A DNA stretch of 64,000 bases from Fontibacillus panacisegetis (GTDB lineage: Bacteria; Bacillota; Bacilli; Paenibacillales; Paenibacillaceae), in contig NZ_FNBG01000006.1 in the NCBI RefSeq assembly GCF_900102215.1, positions 1 to 64,000 on the forward strand. Reading direction: 5' to 3'. Below, one piece after another: positions 28,235 to 36,430 of the stretch. Position 1 is the first letter of the stretch, and each line of letters begins with the position of its first letter. The translations under genes were made by a program, and so were the position numbers. Below the pieces are notes generated by a model. That model made no database searches, was not told the DNA's origin, and worked only from the letters and a program-made list of their open reading frames with translations.

Positions 28235-28278
28235 GGCCTCCTTCTTCCTTCTATAAAATCCTATAGGTCAGACCCCAT

Positions 28279-28947
28279 CTAGATTAGCGTCTTCACCGTT
28301 TGAAGTATCGCTACACCATCCGTTTGAAACTCAATACTACGGAACGCAAACAACGACCATACGAACATCACTGAAACAATCACGAACAATGACAAGCAAA
28401 TATGAGAGGATACACGCTGCGCGCGTGGTCCAACCGTAATCCCCCAGCTGACGAGGAACGACCAAAGTCCGTTTGCGAAGTGGAACGAAGCAGCAACTAC
28501 ACTGATTACATATAAAGTAAAGAAGATTGGATTCATTACAATTCCATGCATTACTCCACCTAATTCTTCATGAGTAACATTACCTAGGGCTACCTGCAGC
28601 CTTGTCTCATAAAGGTGCCAAATAATGAACGCGAAAACAATTACTCCAGTAACTCTTTGCATCAAATAGCGGAAATTCCGCTCATTTCTAAAGTGTGAAT
28701 TGTTCGGCTTTGCCTGAAAAGCGATATACAATCCATAAACACCATGGTACAAAATAGGAAGCCAAATCCCGAATATCTCAAGCACTAGGACGAGCGGTAA
28801 GCTATTCAGTAAAGCTACACTATCCTTAAAGCCCTGACTTCCACCTTCAACCGCAGAAAAATTAGTAAGCATATGTTCCAGAATAAAAAAACCTAACGGA
28901 ATTACCCCCAAAAGCGAGTGCAGTTTTCTGGAATAAAACCCTTTCAT
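28279..28947 (-). CDS. sdhC: Succinate dehydrogenase cytochrome b558 subunit
   Basis: A 222-residue di-heme membrane anchor of the Gram-positive (B-type) succinate dehydrogenase. It has five membrane spans and candidate heme-ligand histidines in YSRKLHSLLGVIPLGFFILEH-like, FIIWHLYETR and ASFHFANGLW segments (quoted pieces are partial). It passes electrons to menaquinone. It is first in the operon and divergent from a LysR regulator. Length and motif order match Bacillus SdhC (about 202-220 residues). Confidence 0.92.
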   Translation of the reverse strand: MKGFYSRKLHSLLGVIPLGFFILEHMLTNFSAVEGGSQGFKDSVALLNSLPLVLVLEIFGIWLPILYHGVYGLYIAFQAKPNNSHFRNERNFRYLMQRVTGVIVFAFIIWHLYETRLQVALGNVTHEELGGVMHGIVMNPIFFTLYVISVVAASFHFANGLWSFLVSWGITVGPRAQRVSSHICLSLFVIVSVMFVWSLFAFRSIEFQTDGVAILQTVKTLI

Positions 28948-29225
28948 AAGCTCGTATGCCCCTTTCCCATCTACATCATTCTTTCAGTGATCTTCATTTT
29001 TTAATATAAATACCCGACTGCATACTCTACAACCTATCAATTGTATATATGAAAAATTACACAAATAGCAGTCGTCTTGCTTGTAACTATTGTAACTTGT
29101 GAACAACTTGTGTCACTTTTCATGTTACTCCTTTTCAGCTTATAATGGAATTGCAATATACTTATTAATCATTATAAAAAAAACGCATAAGCAATCACAT
29201 AAACTAATCCCAAGGGGAGATTTAC

Positions 29226-30128
29226 ATGTTAGAAGAACTTATCGTATTTACCACAGTCGTGGAGCAGTCCAGCTTGAACAAAGCGTCCAAGTTGCTTAAC
29301 TTATCACAACCCGCATTATCTCGTAAAATCGTCAAGCTGGAGGAGGAGTGGGGGGTTTCTCTTTTTAACCGCAAAGGAAAAAGATTGGAGTTAACCCGAG
29401 TGGGACAGGAAGCATATAACTATGCTATTGAAGTACGGCAGCGCCACCAAACCTTTTTACAGTCCGTTTCCAGATTTAAAAAAACGGAACGCAGTATCGT
29501 TACGCTTGGCGCAAGTCTCACGACAATTCAGACGACCCTTCCACCTCTAGTGACGGCGCTTATGAATAGATTTCCTGACATTGAGCTTAAGCTCGTGACT
29601 GGGAAAACTCATGAAATCGTCTCCTATGTGAGAGACAAGAAAGTAGACCTCGGCGTCATCGCCTCTTCAATCAGCGAATCCGGTCTAAAATGCATTCCTC
29701 TATTTCATGATCATTTGGAGCTGGTCATCCCCAGTGGGCACGAATTATCTAAAGTTAAGCATGCCGAAATGGAACATTTGAATGGCCTTTCCATGATTAT
29801 TTTTTCCAAAGGAACATGGTACCGTAAATTAATTGATGATCTGTTCGGCAGATATAGCATCATCCCTGATATTAGAATGGAGATCGACTCCTTTGAGGCG
29901 ATTGTCCGCCTGCTTCCAACATGTAGAGCAGCAGCTTTGCTTCCTAAGTCTTATCTGCGCAAACAGCTGCTTAGAGATAACGATCTGGTTTCTATTCCAA
30001 TGAAGGAGCTCGAGCAGACAGAGAGGGAAACCTGTCTCATTTATGGGGACAAATCCGAGCTTAGCGCGGAAACAAAGGAATGGATTACAGAAATTAGAGG
30101 CAGCCTGATTCAATCTTTTTCCATTTGA
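29226..30128 (+). CDS. LysR-family regulator divergent from sdhCAB
   Basis: A 300-residue LysR protein with an N-terminal helix-turn-helix (SLNKASKLLNLSQPALSRKI) and an effector domain. It begins 278 bp from the sdhC start in the opposite direction, the arrangement expected for a LysR regulator of the sdh operon. It resembles LysR proteins beside respiratory or TCA genes, but neither the effector nor the operator (a T-N11-A motif in the shared region) could be fixed. ATG with AAGGGGAG nine bases upstream. A separate promoter begins the next operon shortly after its stop. Confidence 0.85.
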   Translation: MLEELIVFTTVVEQSSLNKASKLLNLSQPALSRKIVKLEEEWGVSLFNRKGKRLELTRVGQEAYNYAIEVRQRHQTFLQSVSRFKKTERSIVTLGASLTTIQTTLPPLVTALMNRFPDIELKLVTGKTHEIVSYVRDKKVDLGVIASSISESGLKCIPLFHDHLELVIPSGHELSKVKHAEMEHLNGLSMIIFSKGTWYRKLIDDLFGRYSIIPDIRMEIDSFEAIVRLLPTCRAAALLPKSYLRKQLLRDNDLVSIPMKELEQTERETCLIYGDKSELSAETKEWITEIRGSLIQSFSI

Positions 30129-30153
30129 AATACATTTTTTAGGTGAACATCTG

Positions 30154-30182
30154 TTGACAGGTTTTTGTATATGTTATATGGT
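30154..30182 (+). promoter_or_regulatory. Promoter of the GntR-ABC operon
   Basis: A consensus -35 TTGACA (30154-30159) is followed after 17 bp by TATGGT (30177-30182). It overlaps the left end of a palindromic operator candidate. Confidence 0.7.
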
Positions 30183-30203
30183 TAGTTACATAAGTAATTA
30201 ACC
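30180..30203 (+). promoter_or_regulatory. Operator candidate for the GntR/YtrA-like repressor
   Basis: GGTTAGTTAC and GTAATTAACC flank ATAA; the arms pair in 9 of 10 positions. It covers the end of the -10 box and the expected transcription start, 18 bp before the GntR start codon, so the encoded repressor could shut off its own operon. Confidence 0.65.
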
Positions 30204-30220
30204 AATATGGTGGTGAACCA

Positions 30221-30592
30221 ATGGGACTGCTAACTGACGATGGACGTCCAATCTTTTTACAAATTGCAGAGAAAATTGAAGATGACATTATTGAGGGCAG
30301 ACTGGCCGAAGAATCACAAGTACCGTCAACGAATCAATTCGCTGCCTTCTACCAGATTAACCCGGCTACAGCAGCTAAAGGCGTCAATCAGCTCGTAGAT
30401 CAAGAAATTTTATACAAGAAACGGGGGATCGGTATGTTTGTGAAAGAAGGCGCAAGATCAATATTGATTGAGAAGCGTAAAGAGCAATTTTACGAGCAAT
30501 ATGTTATCACTATGGTTCGTGAAGCAGGCAAGCTGGGTATTACTCCTCAGCAATTGTCGGATATGATACAGAGAGGAGCAGATGAAGCGTGA
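30221..30592 (+). CDS. GntR-family (YtrA-like) transcriptional regulator
   Basis: A 123-residue short GntR protein of the YtrA subfamily: an N-terminal winged helix with PIFLQIAEKIEDDI and QVPSTNQFAAFYQINPATA-type sequence, followed by two short helices for dimerisation instead of a full effector domain. YtrA proteins repress adjacent ABC transporter operons and often respond to cell-envelope antibiotics. Its stop overlaps the ATPase GTG start by 4 bases, so it is the first gene of a three-gene operon. Confidence 0.88.
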   Translation: MGLLTDDGRPIFLQIAEKIEDDIIEGRLAEESQVPSTNQFAAFYQINPATAAKGVNQLVDQEILYKKRGIGMFVKEGARSILIEKRKEQFYEQYVITMVREAGKLGITPQQLSDMIQRGADEA

Positions 30593-31509
30593 GCCGTGCT
30601 GAACATGTGATTTTGGAATGTCATGATTTAACCAAAAGATATAGAGGAACCGAAGCTGTTGCCTCAGCGACAGTAGCTTTTGAACGTGGAGCAATTCATG
30701 GCCTCTTAGGTGCAAATGGCGCTGGCAAAACTACACTTCTTCATATTCTGTCCGGTCAAATTTACCCTAGCTCCGGGAAATGTCTATATGAAGGACAGCC
30801 GATCCACGAAAATCCGCTGGCCATGTCGCAAATATGTTTTGTCAAATCCGATGAGCGAGCATGGAGTGATTACAAAATCAAGGATTTAATGACCTTCTGC
30901 TCATTGTTAATACCGACCTGGGATCAGTCTTATGCAGAACAGCTACTGCGCCTATTTCATTTGTCAGCTAATAAAAAATATAAAAATTTATCCAAAGGAA
31001 TGCAGTCGCTTGTCGGAATCGTCAAAGGACTCGCAAGCCGATGCCCGGTCGTATTGTTTGATGAACCTACACTAGGGCTTGATGCTGATATGCGGGAGAC
31101 GTTCTACGATTTGCTGATCCGGGACTACGGTGAGTCCCAAAGGACGATCATTCTTTCTACTCATCTTATTGATGAATCTGCCAAACTTTTTCAATATCTT
31201 ACTCTGCTTGAGCACGGAAAGATCACTTCACATCTTGAGACAGAGGAATTTATGAAGCAAGCCTACTATCTGCAAGGAAACTCATCTATCCTGGAACGAT
31301 TGATGCCCGATGAACGTGTGCTGCATCACGAGCGTCTTGGAAGCACAAGCATCGTTGTCTGGTGCGGACAGCTGGAGGAGGAGATGAGCCTGAGACAGCA
31401 AGGTGTAGAGATCAGTCCTGTCCCACTTCAAAAACTTTTTGTATATTTAACTCGCAAAAACAAAAGAAGTCATGGTAAGGAGGAATTGCCTCATGAGATC
31501 GTTTCGTAA
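30589..31509 (+). CDS. ABC transporter ATPase (YtrB-like)
   Basis: A 306-residue ABC ATPase with Walker A LGANGAGKTT (about 42), signature LSKGMQSLV (about 132), Walker B VVLFDEPTLGLD (about 153) and a C-terminal extension after residue 210. GTG start 30589 overlaps the upstream gntR stop codon. With the membrane protein encoded next it should form an exporter or envelope-stress ABC module like YtrBC; the substrate is unknown. Confidence 0.88.
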   Translation: MSRAEHVILECHDLTKRYRGTEAVASATVAFERGAIHGLLGANGAGKTTLLHILSGQIYPSSGKCLYEGQPIHENPLAMSQICFVKSDERAWSDYKIKDLMTFCSLLIPTWDQSYAEQLLRLFHLSANKKYKNLSKGMQSLVGIVKGLASRCPVVLFDEPTLGLDADMRETFYDLLIRDYGESQRTIILSTHLIDESAKLFQYLTLLEHGKITSHLETEEFMKQAYYLQGNSSILERLMPDERVLHHERLGSTSIVVWCGQLEEEMSLRQQGVEISPVPLQKLFVYLTRKNKRSHGKEELPHEIVS

Positions 31510-32179
31510 TCAACTGGCATTTCAATTGATGGATTGGCGGTCGTTAATAATTTTCTGGGCGATTCTAATCGTGGTGAATATCGTACAGGTGCTTGATCTC
31601 CTATACTGGTCAAGCAAAACGGGAAGCACGATCTACTCTGTATTCATGCCTAATTACGGTGCTGCCTCCGTGTTCGTACTGGTTAGCGGTATATTATCTG
31701 CTACCATAACCTTTCCTTTGCTGATGAGCGTAGGATATACCCGCAAGCAATTTTATCTGACAACGATTGTGTCTGGTCCGATTTTTTGTGCAGTTATGGC
31801 GATCATTCAGTGTACAATCGTTTATTGCGGAAGAGGGATATTAAATGCATTAGGCTATCATTTAGAGACACCCATCTGGTCCGTAGTATCCGTTGGCTAT
31901 TTACAGCTTGCAATATACTGCATGATATTCTATCTTAGCTTCCTGATTGGCAGCGTCTTTTACCTCTATGGCACTTTGCCTGGAATACTGGTGATTGCAG
32001 CATATATTGCCGTGCTAAGCTATACTCCAGTCGACAATAAATTTGATTTTATGGACTACTTCAGTACATCACTTGAATATAACAATCACACCTACATTCA
32101 TTATACGTGGATCATTAGCGCTATAGTTGCAGTAGCCGGGTGGCTGTTGTACCGAAGATCGGCAGTCAGAACTTACTGA
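31493..32179 (+). CDS. ABC transporter permease of the GntR-ABC operon
   Basis: About 228 residues with six membrane spans and no recognised catalytic motif. It follows the YtrB-like ATPase and overlaps its 3' end by 17 bases. ATG 31493 is chosen because AAGGAGG lies 9 bases before it; starting upstream at 31472 has no ribosome site. It is the probable membrane partner of the ATPase. The product ends just before a strong bidirectional terminator. Confidence 0.78.
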   Translation: MRSFRNQLAFQLMDWRSLIIFWAILIVVNIVQVLDLLYWSSKTGSTIYSVFMPNYGAASVFVLVSGILSATITFPLLMSVGYTRKQFYLTTIVSGPIFCAVMAIIQCTIVYCGRGILNALGYHLETPIWSVVSVGYLQLAIYCMIFYLSFLIGSVFYLYGTLPGILVIAAYIAVLSYTPVDNKFDFMDYFSTSLEYNNHTYIHYTWIISAIVAVAGWLLYRRSAVRTY

Positions 32180-32207
32180 TCCATTTTATTTTCTATAGAA
32201 AAAACAT

Positions 32208-32250
32208 AAAAACGGTCGATCAGGGTGTATCCTTGTCGACCGTTTTTAAT
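32208..32250. terminator. Bidirectional terminator
   Basis: AAAACGGTCGA pairs with TCGACCGTTTT and an inner AGG/CCT extends the stem. A-runs and T-runs flank it on both sides, so it can serve both the rightward ABC operon and the leftward DUF1349 gene. Confidence 0.85.
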
Positions 32251-32252
32251 AC

Positions 32253-32843
32253 TTATTGATGCGCTTTCCATTGGCAGTCCATAAAAGCTATTTCGGTAAA
32301 GACTGCCTCAAAAGAAGAATTTTCCGGGCTGCAGGCATAAATGCCGATTTGAATTTCTTCTTCTCCTTGAAATAGATGGGCAATCCTCATTTGATTGTAA
32401 TTTATTCCATCATAAGAGTTCTCTATACAGAAATCACTGTCACGCCGACTTAACCGATAATACATATATTTCTGTGCTGCCGGAATGTCTGAGGTAGCCC
32501 AGTCCGAATAACCGTGATTGGTAACAACACTTCCTAAACGCTGGAATTCCTGATTTTCATATTCAATAGAGCCTTTTATCCAGTTATCACTGTTTTGATA
32601 AATTATTACGCCGCATTGATCAAATCGATTTTTACTGTCAAACTCCGTTTTCACGACAAAGGAAAATTGGCGGTCTGTTACCTTTATTAATAAAGCAGGA
32701 GCATTATCATTCTGAAAGCCATAATAAGTTCTTTGCCAATAGTCAGTTCCCGGCTCCGTCACAATCGTAATTTTGTCATCGTTAATAAAATATGTTTGAG
32801 GTTCATTTATCCAAAATAAATTTTCCTTACAAAATTTTCTCAT
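32253..32843 (-). CDS. DUF1349 (concanavalin-like) family protein
   Basis: A 196-residue cytosolic beta-sandwich protein resembling DUF1349, the family often labelled regulation of enolase 1. Characteristic stretches are PGTDYWQRTYYGFQNDNAP, FDQCGVIIYQNSDNWIKGSIE and a C-terminal IQIGIYACSPENSSFEAVF. The fold is that of carbohydrate-binding or laminin-G-like lectins, but the function is unproven. ATG has AGAGGAAGAGG upstream. It is monocistronic. Confidence 0.82.
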   Translation of the reverse strand: MRKFCKENLFWINEPQTYFINDDKITIVTEPGTDYWQRTYYGFQNDNAPALLIKVTDRQFSFVVKTEFDSKNRFDQCGVIIYQNSDNWIKGSIEYENQEFQRLGSVVTNHGYSDWATSDIPAAQKYMYYRLSRRDSDFCIENSYDGINYNQMRIAHLFQGEEEIQIGIYACSPENSSFEAVFTEIAFMDCQWKAHQ

Positions 32844-32930
32844 GCTACCTCTTCCTCTTATTGTTTATTTTGGGTTGAAGCATACATCACTAAAAATCTA
32901 TTATAAATCTAATTCCTGCAAAATAAAAAC

Positions 32931-32983
32931 GAGGCTGTCCCAAAAGTTATCTAAGATAATTTTGAGGGACAACCTCTTTTTTA
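32931..32983. terminator. Terminator-like hairpin at the left end of the inverted-repeat unit
   Basis: GAGGCTGTCCCAAAA pairs imperfectly with TTTTGAGGGACAACCTC and is followed by TTTTTT on the plus strand and GTTTTTATTTT on the minus strand. No plus-strand gene precedes it. On the minus strand it lies about 360 bp beyond the anti-sigma gene stop and could end that transcript. Confidence 0.65.
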
Positions 32984-33333
32984 GCAGTGGAAAGGCAAGT
33001 TATCAGGAAAAGCTGCAAAAATGCAGTTTTATAAAAGCAGCCATGAAAGGATGCACAAAAGCCTGCAAAAATGCAGGAATATGTTTCAGAATAGACTAGT
33101 TTGAAGAGAATCCTTAGAGAAAGCCTGCACATTCGCAGCAATTTAGGGCATTTAGAGGCTTTACATGATCAAAGCCTGCACATTTGCAGGAATTTCAGGA
33201 ATTCCGCATCATGACACTATTACACATAAGATACGGTCATAGAATGTGTGGCAGGATCAAGCGGTGCAGGGATCATCTTCCTTGCACCGCTATTTCTAGT
33301 TTTGATGACACTAAACCTACTTTTGGGACAGCC
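32933..33333. mobile_element. 401-bp unit bounded by perfect 15-bp inverted repeats (MITE-like)
   Basis: GGCTGTCCCAAAAGT at 32933-32947 and its exact complement at 33319-33333 delimit 401 bp with no plausible coding sequence. It contains the terminator-like hairpin above, four-palindrome element copy B and an internal 9-bp stem (AGCGGTGCA/TGCACCGCT at 33260-33291). Ends of this type occur on insertion sequences and their non-autonomous derivatives. I see no clear target-site duplication, so mobility is inferred, not shown. It begins 12 bp past the anti-sigma gene stop. Confidence 0.5.
32980..33190. repeat. Four-palindrome dispersed element, copy B (inverted relative to copy A)
   Basis: Palindromes start at 33012, 33062, 33124 and 33175 (steps 50, 62, 51; read in reverse this is the copy A order). 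The second is exact: CCTGCAAAAATGCAGG. The fourth, CCTGCACATTTGCAGG, also has perfect 6-bp arms. ATGATCAAAG (33165) and TAGTTTGAAG (33097) are the complements of copy A marks at identical offsets from their palindromes. Confidence 0.8.
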
Positions 33334-33344
33334 CTATATAACTT

Positions 33345-34313
33345 TTATTCAATCGATTCCGCTATTCGGATAAGCTCGCTTGTTTCTATCTTTTCACCCA
33401 TTTTGCTGGTATGAATACCGTAAAGCACTTCTCCGTCTTCCCAATCAATAGATCTTCCATCCGTAATAATAGCATCCGCTCCGTTTACCTTCGCTTTTTC
33501 AATTATGCTGTCTGTCGCTACGGAATATGCCGTCTCATCATCAGCATATCTTTCATGAATCGTGATTTTCTTATCGTCATCGCCAGCTTTTGTAAATACT
33601 AAAGTAACGTATTTAGGGCTAATCTCATCCTGTTCGTCAACATACATTTCAGCTTGCTTGAACTCATAGCCTTCAGGCAAATATGTTGGCATACCAATTT
33701 TAAAATTGGTATAGCCGCTTAACTCAGCAAGATCTGTCAGAACCCGGATTCCTTCATTCCGTGACAACTCCGCTTCAGTCTTAGTTATTATTTCACCGTT
33801 ACTAATCCCTGCAATTTCCTCACCTTCAGCCGTATATAGAGGTCCATTATTTTTACTCAACTCATATACTGGCTGACCGTCCTTCGTAAACAATTTCCCT
33901 TGCAGTGAATCAGGGACCGGTACAGCCCTGTCTTCAGGAGTATCATACTGTACCACCGTAATATGTCCAAGCGAAATAGTGGATATAATTTTGTCCAGCA
34001 AACCGCTAGCCAAAGACGGTTGAGTAAACAGAACGCCCAACATAAGAATTAATACAGTTACGATAGCCGCACCTCTCGATATCCTGCCTCTTTTTCCATT
34101 TCTATGACGTTCCTTGCGGGGTGAGGATGATTGCACAACCCGATTCCATACCTTTGCCTTATGCTCCCGACTGCCCAAATCTTTAGAAGCTAACGCTGAA
34201 CCTAAATCGAGCAAGCTCTGATATTCGTCCGGTCTGTCACGTAGTGTTGTCGATCGACTATCCAGACTTGTCTCCAGATCAGCTCCAAATTGTTCTTCCT
34301 CTCTTTTATACAT
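33345..34313 (-). CDS. Anti-sigma factor-like membrane protein with DUF4367
   Basis: About 322 residues: an N-terminal cytosolic region, one membrane span (AAIVTVLILMLGVLFTQPSL near residue 95) and an extracellular C-terminal domain with the DUF4367-like YLPEGYEFKQAEMYVDEQ motif. It follows the sigma factor gene and overlaps it by 8 bases (start ATG 34313, AAAGGA nine bases upstream), the usual sigma/anti-sigma arrangement. It probably holds the sigma factor at the membrane until an envelope signal arrives. No classical zinc-binding HxxxCxxC is visible. Confidence 0.78.
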   Translation of the reverse strand: MYKREEEQFGADLETSLDSRSTTLRDRPDEYQSLLDLGSALASKDLGSREHKAKVWNRVVQSSSPRKERHRNGKRGRISRGAAIVTVLILMLGVLFTQPSLASGLLDKIISTISLGHITVVQYDTPEDRAVPVPDSLQGKLFTKDGQPVYELSKNNGPLYTAEGEEIAGISNGEIITKTEAELSRNEGIRVLTDLAELSGYTNFKIGMPTYLPEGYEFKQAEMYVDEQDEISPKYVTLVFTKAGDDDKKITIHERYADDETAYSVATDSIIEKAKVNGADAIITDGRSIDWEDGEVLYGIHTSKMGEKIETSELIRIAESIE

Positions 34314-34878
34314 TTTCATCATTCCTTTCAAGCTCAAGCTTTAATTTTTTCATGACGCGATACAGCATCACACCGACGTTGCTCTCACTGATGTTAAACA
34401 ACTGAGCAATTTCTACGTTTTTAAGACCGGCGCCGAATTTAAGCGCCACGATATGGCGTTCCTTTGTTTTTAAAATTTGCAGGGCCCTGGTTAAATGGTC
34501 TTCGGATTCCTTATCGATCGCCATGGACTCCGGTCCCTTTTGATTTGACTGGGCTTCCTTTAGCAGCTCTAAAGAAAAGAACCTTTGCCGTCTTTGACTT
34601 CTGAAATGATCATTCACTGTATTACGGGCGATTGCAAATAGCCAGACCTCAAATGGTGAGCGATCTGCCCGAAAGGTCGAACGCTTGGCCAGCATTTTCT
34701 CAAACACCTGACTTGTCAAATCCTCCGAGGCAAATCCATCATCTACCCGATACCTTATATAATTAAAAATTCGTTCATAGTAAGCTTCAAAGATTTCGGC
34801 CAATTCCATATCATTCGATTCCACTTCCAGCTTGTCCCGTTCTGGCAAGGGATGAGACAGTGCGCGCAGCTGTATCAT
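34306..34878 (-). CDS. ECF-type RNA polymerase sigma factor
   Basis: About 190 residues with region 2 (ELAEIFEAYYERIFNYIRYR ... EDLTSQVFEKML, and an AIARNTVNDHFRSQRR promoter-melting segment) and region 4 (LKTKERHIVALKFGAGLKNVEIAQLFNISES-like helix-turn-helix; pieces quoted separately). It should direct RNA polymerase to a stress regulon. ATG 34878 follows AAAGGAGGGC; the GTG 18 bases upstream would cover that site. It is co-transcribed with the anti-sigma gene. Confidence 0.88.
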   Translation of the reverse strand: MIQLRALSHPLPERDKLEVESNDMELAEIFEAYYERIFNYIRYRVDDGFASEDLTSQVFEKMLAKRSTFRADRSPFEVWLFAIARNTVNDHFRSQRRQRFFSLELLKEAQSNQKGPESMAIDKESEDHLTRALQILKTKERHIVALKFGAGLKNVEIAQLFNISESNVGVMLYRVMKKLKLELERNDENV

Positions 34879-34939
34879 GTCTCGCCCTCCTTTCACTGTT
34901 TATAGACATTCATTGCAAAAACACGTGTTTCCTGCTAAT

Positions 34940-34991
34940 GACTAAAGCGAGAGTCAGAAGAGTATTTATATCTAATCACTCTCTTTTAGTC
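34940..34991. promoter_or_regulatory. Inverted repeat upstream of the sigma factor gene
   Basis: GACTAAAGCGAGAGT and ACTCTCTTTTAGTC face each other across 23 bases. It lies 60-115 bp before the sigma start codon, with no upstream plus-strand gene to terminate, so it may be a regulatory site or an end of the preceding minus-strand transcript. Confidence 0.4.
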
Positions 34992-35059
34992 ATCCGTTAG
35001 TTAATACGCTTCAAAGCATTTTTCATTACATAAACGAAGAACATAGCGATAATTGAAGC

Positions 35060-35124
35060 AAAAAAAAGCTGCCAAAGATGCAACCAGCCCAAAATAAAGG
35101 GATCGATTGTATCTTCGGCAGCTT
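35060..35124 (-). terminator. Terminator of the potassium-transport operon
   Basis: On the minus strand AAGCTGCCGAAGATACAA pairs along 18 bases with TTGCATCTTTGGCAGCTT (two G-T pairs) and runs into TTTTTT. It begins 18 bp past the antiporter stop codon. Confidence 0.88.
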
Positions 35125-35141
35125 CATGAGCAGCTTCCTTT

Positions 35142-36389
35142 TTAGTTGTTACCTAAAGCGTCTTCCTTCATTTCTAAACCAAGCCTTTTCGCTACCCATC
35201 CAGTTGTACTCGCCTGTACCAGAATCGTCAGTACAATCGCCATAAATGCAATCGCAGAAATCATTTCTGCATTCGCGACTCCCATTCCAACAATCATGCC
35301 GGAAAGCGCGGCCGGGATTACTCCGGTTTCTCTAACCCAGCTCATGAATATTATTTCACGCCAGCCCCATTTCACCTTTCGATCAGGCAAGGCACATAGT
35401 AGTACCGTAAGCGGGCGAGCAACGAACATAAGCAGCAAGACAGCTACAAGGCTTGGCCAAAAATAATGTCCCAGCGTTCCAAAGTTAACCTGACTGCCTA
35501 GTAGAACAAAAATCAGCATTCGCATCATGACCGTAACATTGTCTGCAAAAGATCCCATTTCCGGCTCTTTTTCATGCATCGATAAATGGAACATCTCTGC
35601 ATTTCCCCATATGATGCCAGATACAAAGGTAGCCATAAAACCGCTGACATGCAATAAATCGGCGATCAAGTAACTGGATAATGCACAGAGTATCATAACG
35701 ATCGTTGTATACTCCCTCAATATCCCGTGTCGGGCATGTCCTGTGAAATACGTTAGCAAAGATGCAATCACTGCACCGACAGCAATCCCACCGATCGCCG
35801 TCCTCACGAAATCCCAAGTCATGATACCGAAGTTAAGCTCGTTACCTCCTACCACAGCGGCCAGCAAGGAAAAGGTTAAGATCAAGCCTGTAGCATCATT
35901 AAATGCCGATTCACTTTCGACCGTCTCTCGGACCCGTTCTTTAATTTTAACCTGTCTAAAGACAGGGATAATCGAAGCGGGGTCAGTAGAGGCTATAACC
36001 GCAGCTGCCAGAAACGCGAACAGCCATCCAACGCCAAACAAATAATGTACCCCTATACCTACTACCGCAACTGTAATCAACACTCCAGGTATGCTAAGTA
36101 AAGTCACTGTCAGCCACACCTTCCGCAGGCCGCTCAGCTTTAGATTACGTCCACCATCGAATAAAATTAACGTCGAGCCAATAGTCAGAATCATCTGGTT
36201 AATCAGTGAACCACTTGATTCATGAATTAGCTTGAGTCCGGGTCCAAGCAGCATTCCCGCAGCGATAAAGACGGCTACATCCGGAAGCTTAAGCCAAGCT
36301 GCAAGCTTCCCGGAGATCATGCCTACACTAATAACAAACAATACCAAAATAAGTAAATGACGAATCGCTTCTGTAGCTGTCGATTCCAT
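35142..36389 (-). CDS. CPA1-type cation/proton antiporter (K+/H+ or Na+/H+)
   Basis: About 415 residues with roughly twelve membrane spans. CPA1 features include STDPASIIPVFRQVKIKERV and the ion-site region ESESAFNDATGLI. It lacks a cytosolic TrkA-C tail, ending shortly after the last span. Its place behind ktrB and ktrA points to potassium/proton exchange, that is, K+ efflux. Start ATG 36389 is preferred because GGAGTG lies 8 bases upstream; a GTG three codons earlier would touch the ribosome site. The same riboswitch probably controls all three genes. Confidence 0.82.
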   Translation of the reverse strand: MESTATEAIRHLLILVLFVISVGMISGKLAAWLKLPDVAVFIAAGMLLGPGLKLIHESSGSLINQMILTIGSTLILFDGGRNLKLSGLRKVWLTVTLLSIPGVLITVAVVGIGVHYLFGVGWLFAFLAAAVIASTDPASIIPVFRQVKIKERVRETVESESAFNDATGLILTFSLLAAVVGGNELNFGIMTWDFVRTAIGGIAVGAVIASLLTYFTGHARHGILREYTTIVMILCALSSYLIADLLHVSGFMATFVSGIIWGNAEMFHLSMHEKEPEMGSFADNVTVMMRMLIFVLLGSQVNFGTLGHYFWPSLVAVLLLMFVARPLTVLLCALPDRKVKWGWREIIFMSWVRETGVIPAALSGMIVGMGVANAEMISAIAFMAIVLTILVQASTTGWVAKRLGLEMKEDALGNN

Positions 36390-36430
36390 CTTAGTCACAC
36401 TCCAGCCCGATGGACTATGGATTTATAAAT

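Noticed and set aside
32911..32921. Fifth palindrome of copy B (CCTGCAAAAT)
   Set aside because: It is a single half-site about 100 bp from the first palindrome and outside the regular spacing.
35020..35141. Small membrane-protein reading frame after the antiporter (ends IAMFFVYVMKNALKRIN)
   Set aside because: No start codon with a ribosome site, and the frame runs through a perfect intrinsic terminator that explains the sequence.
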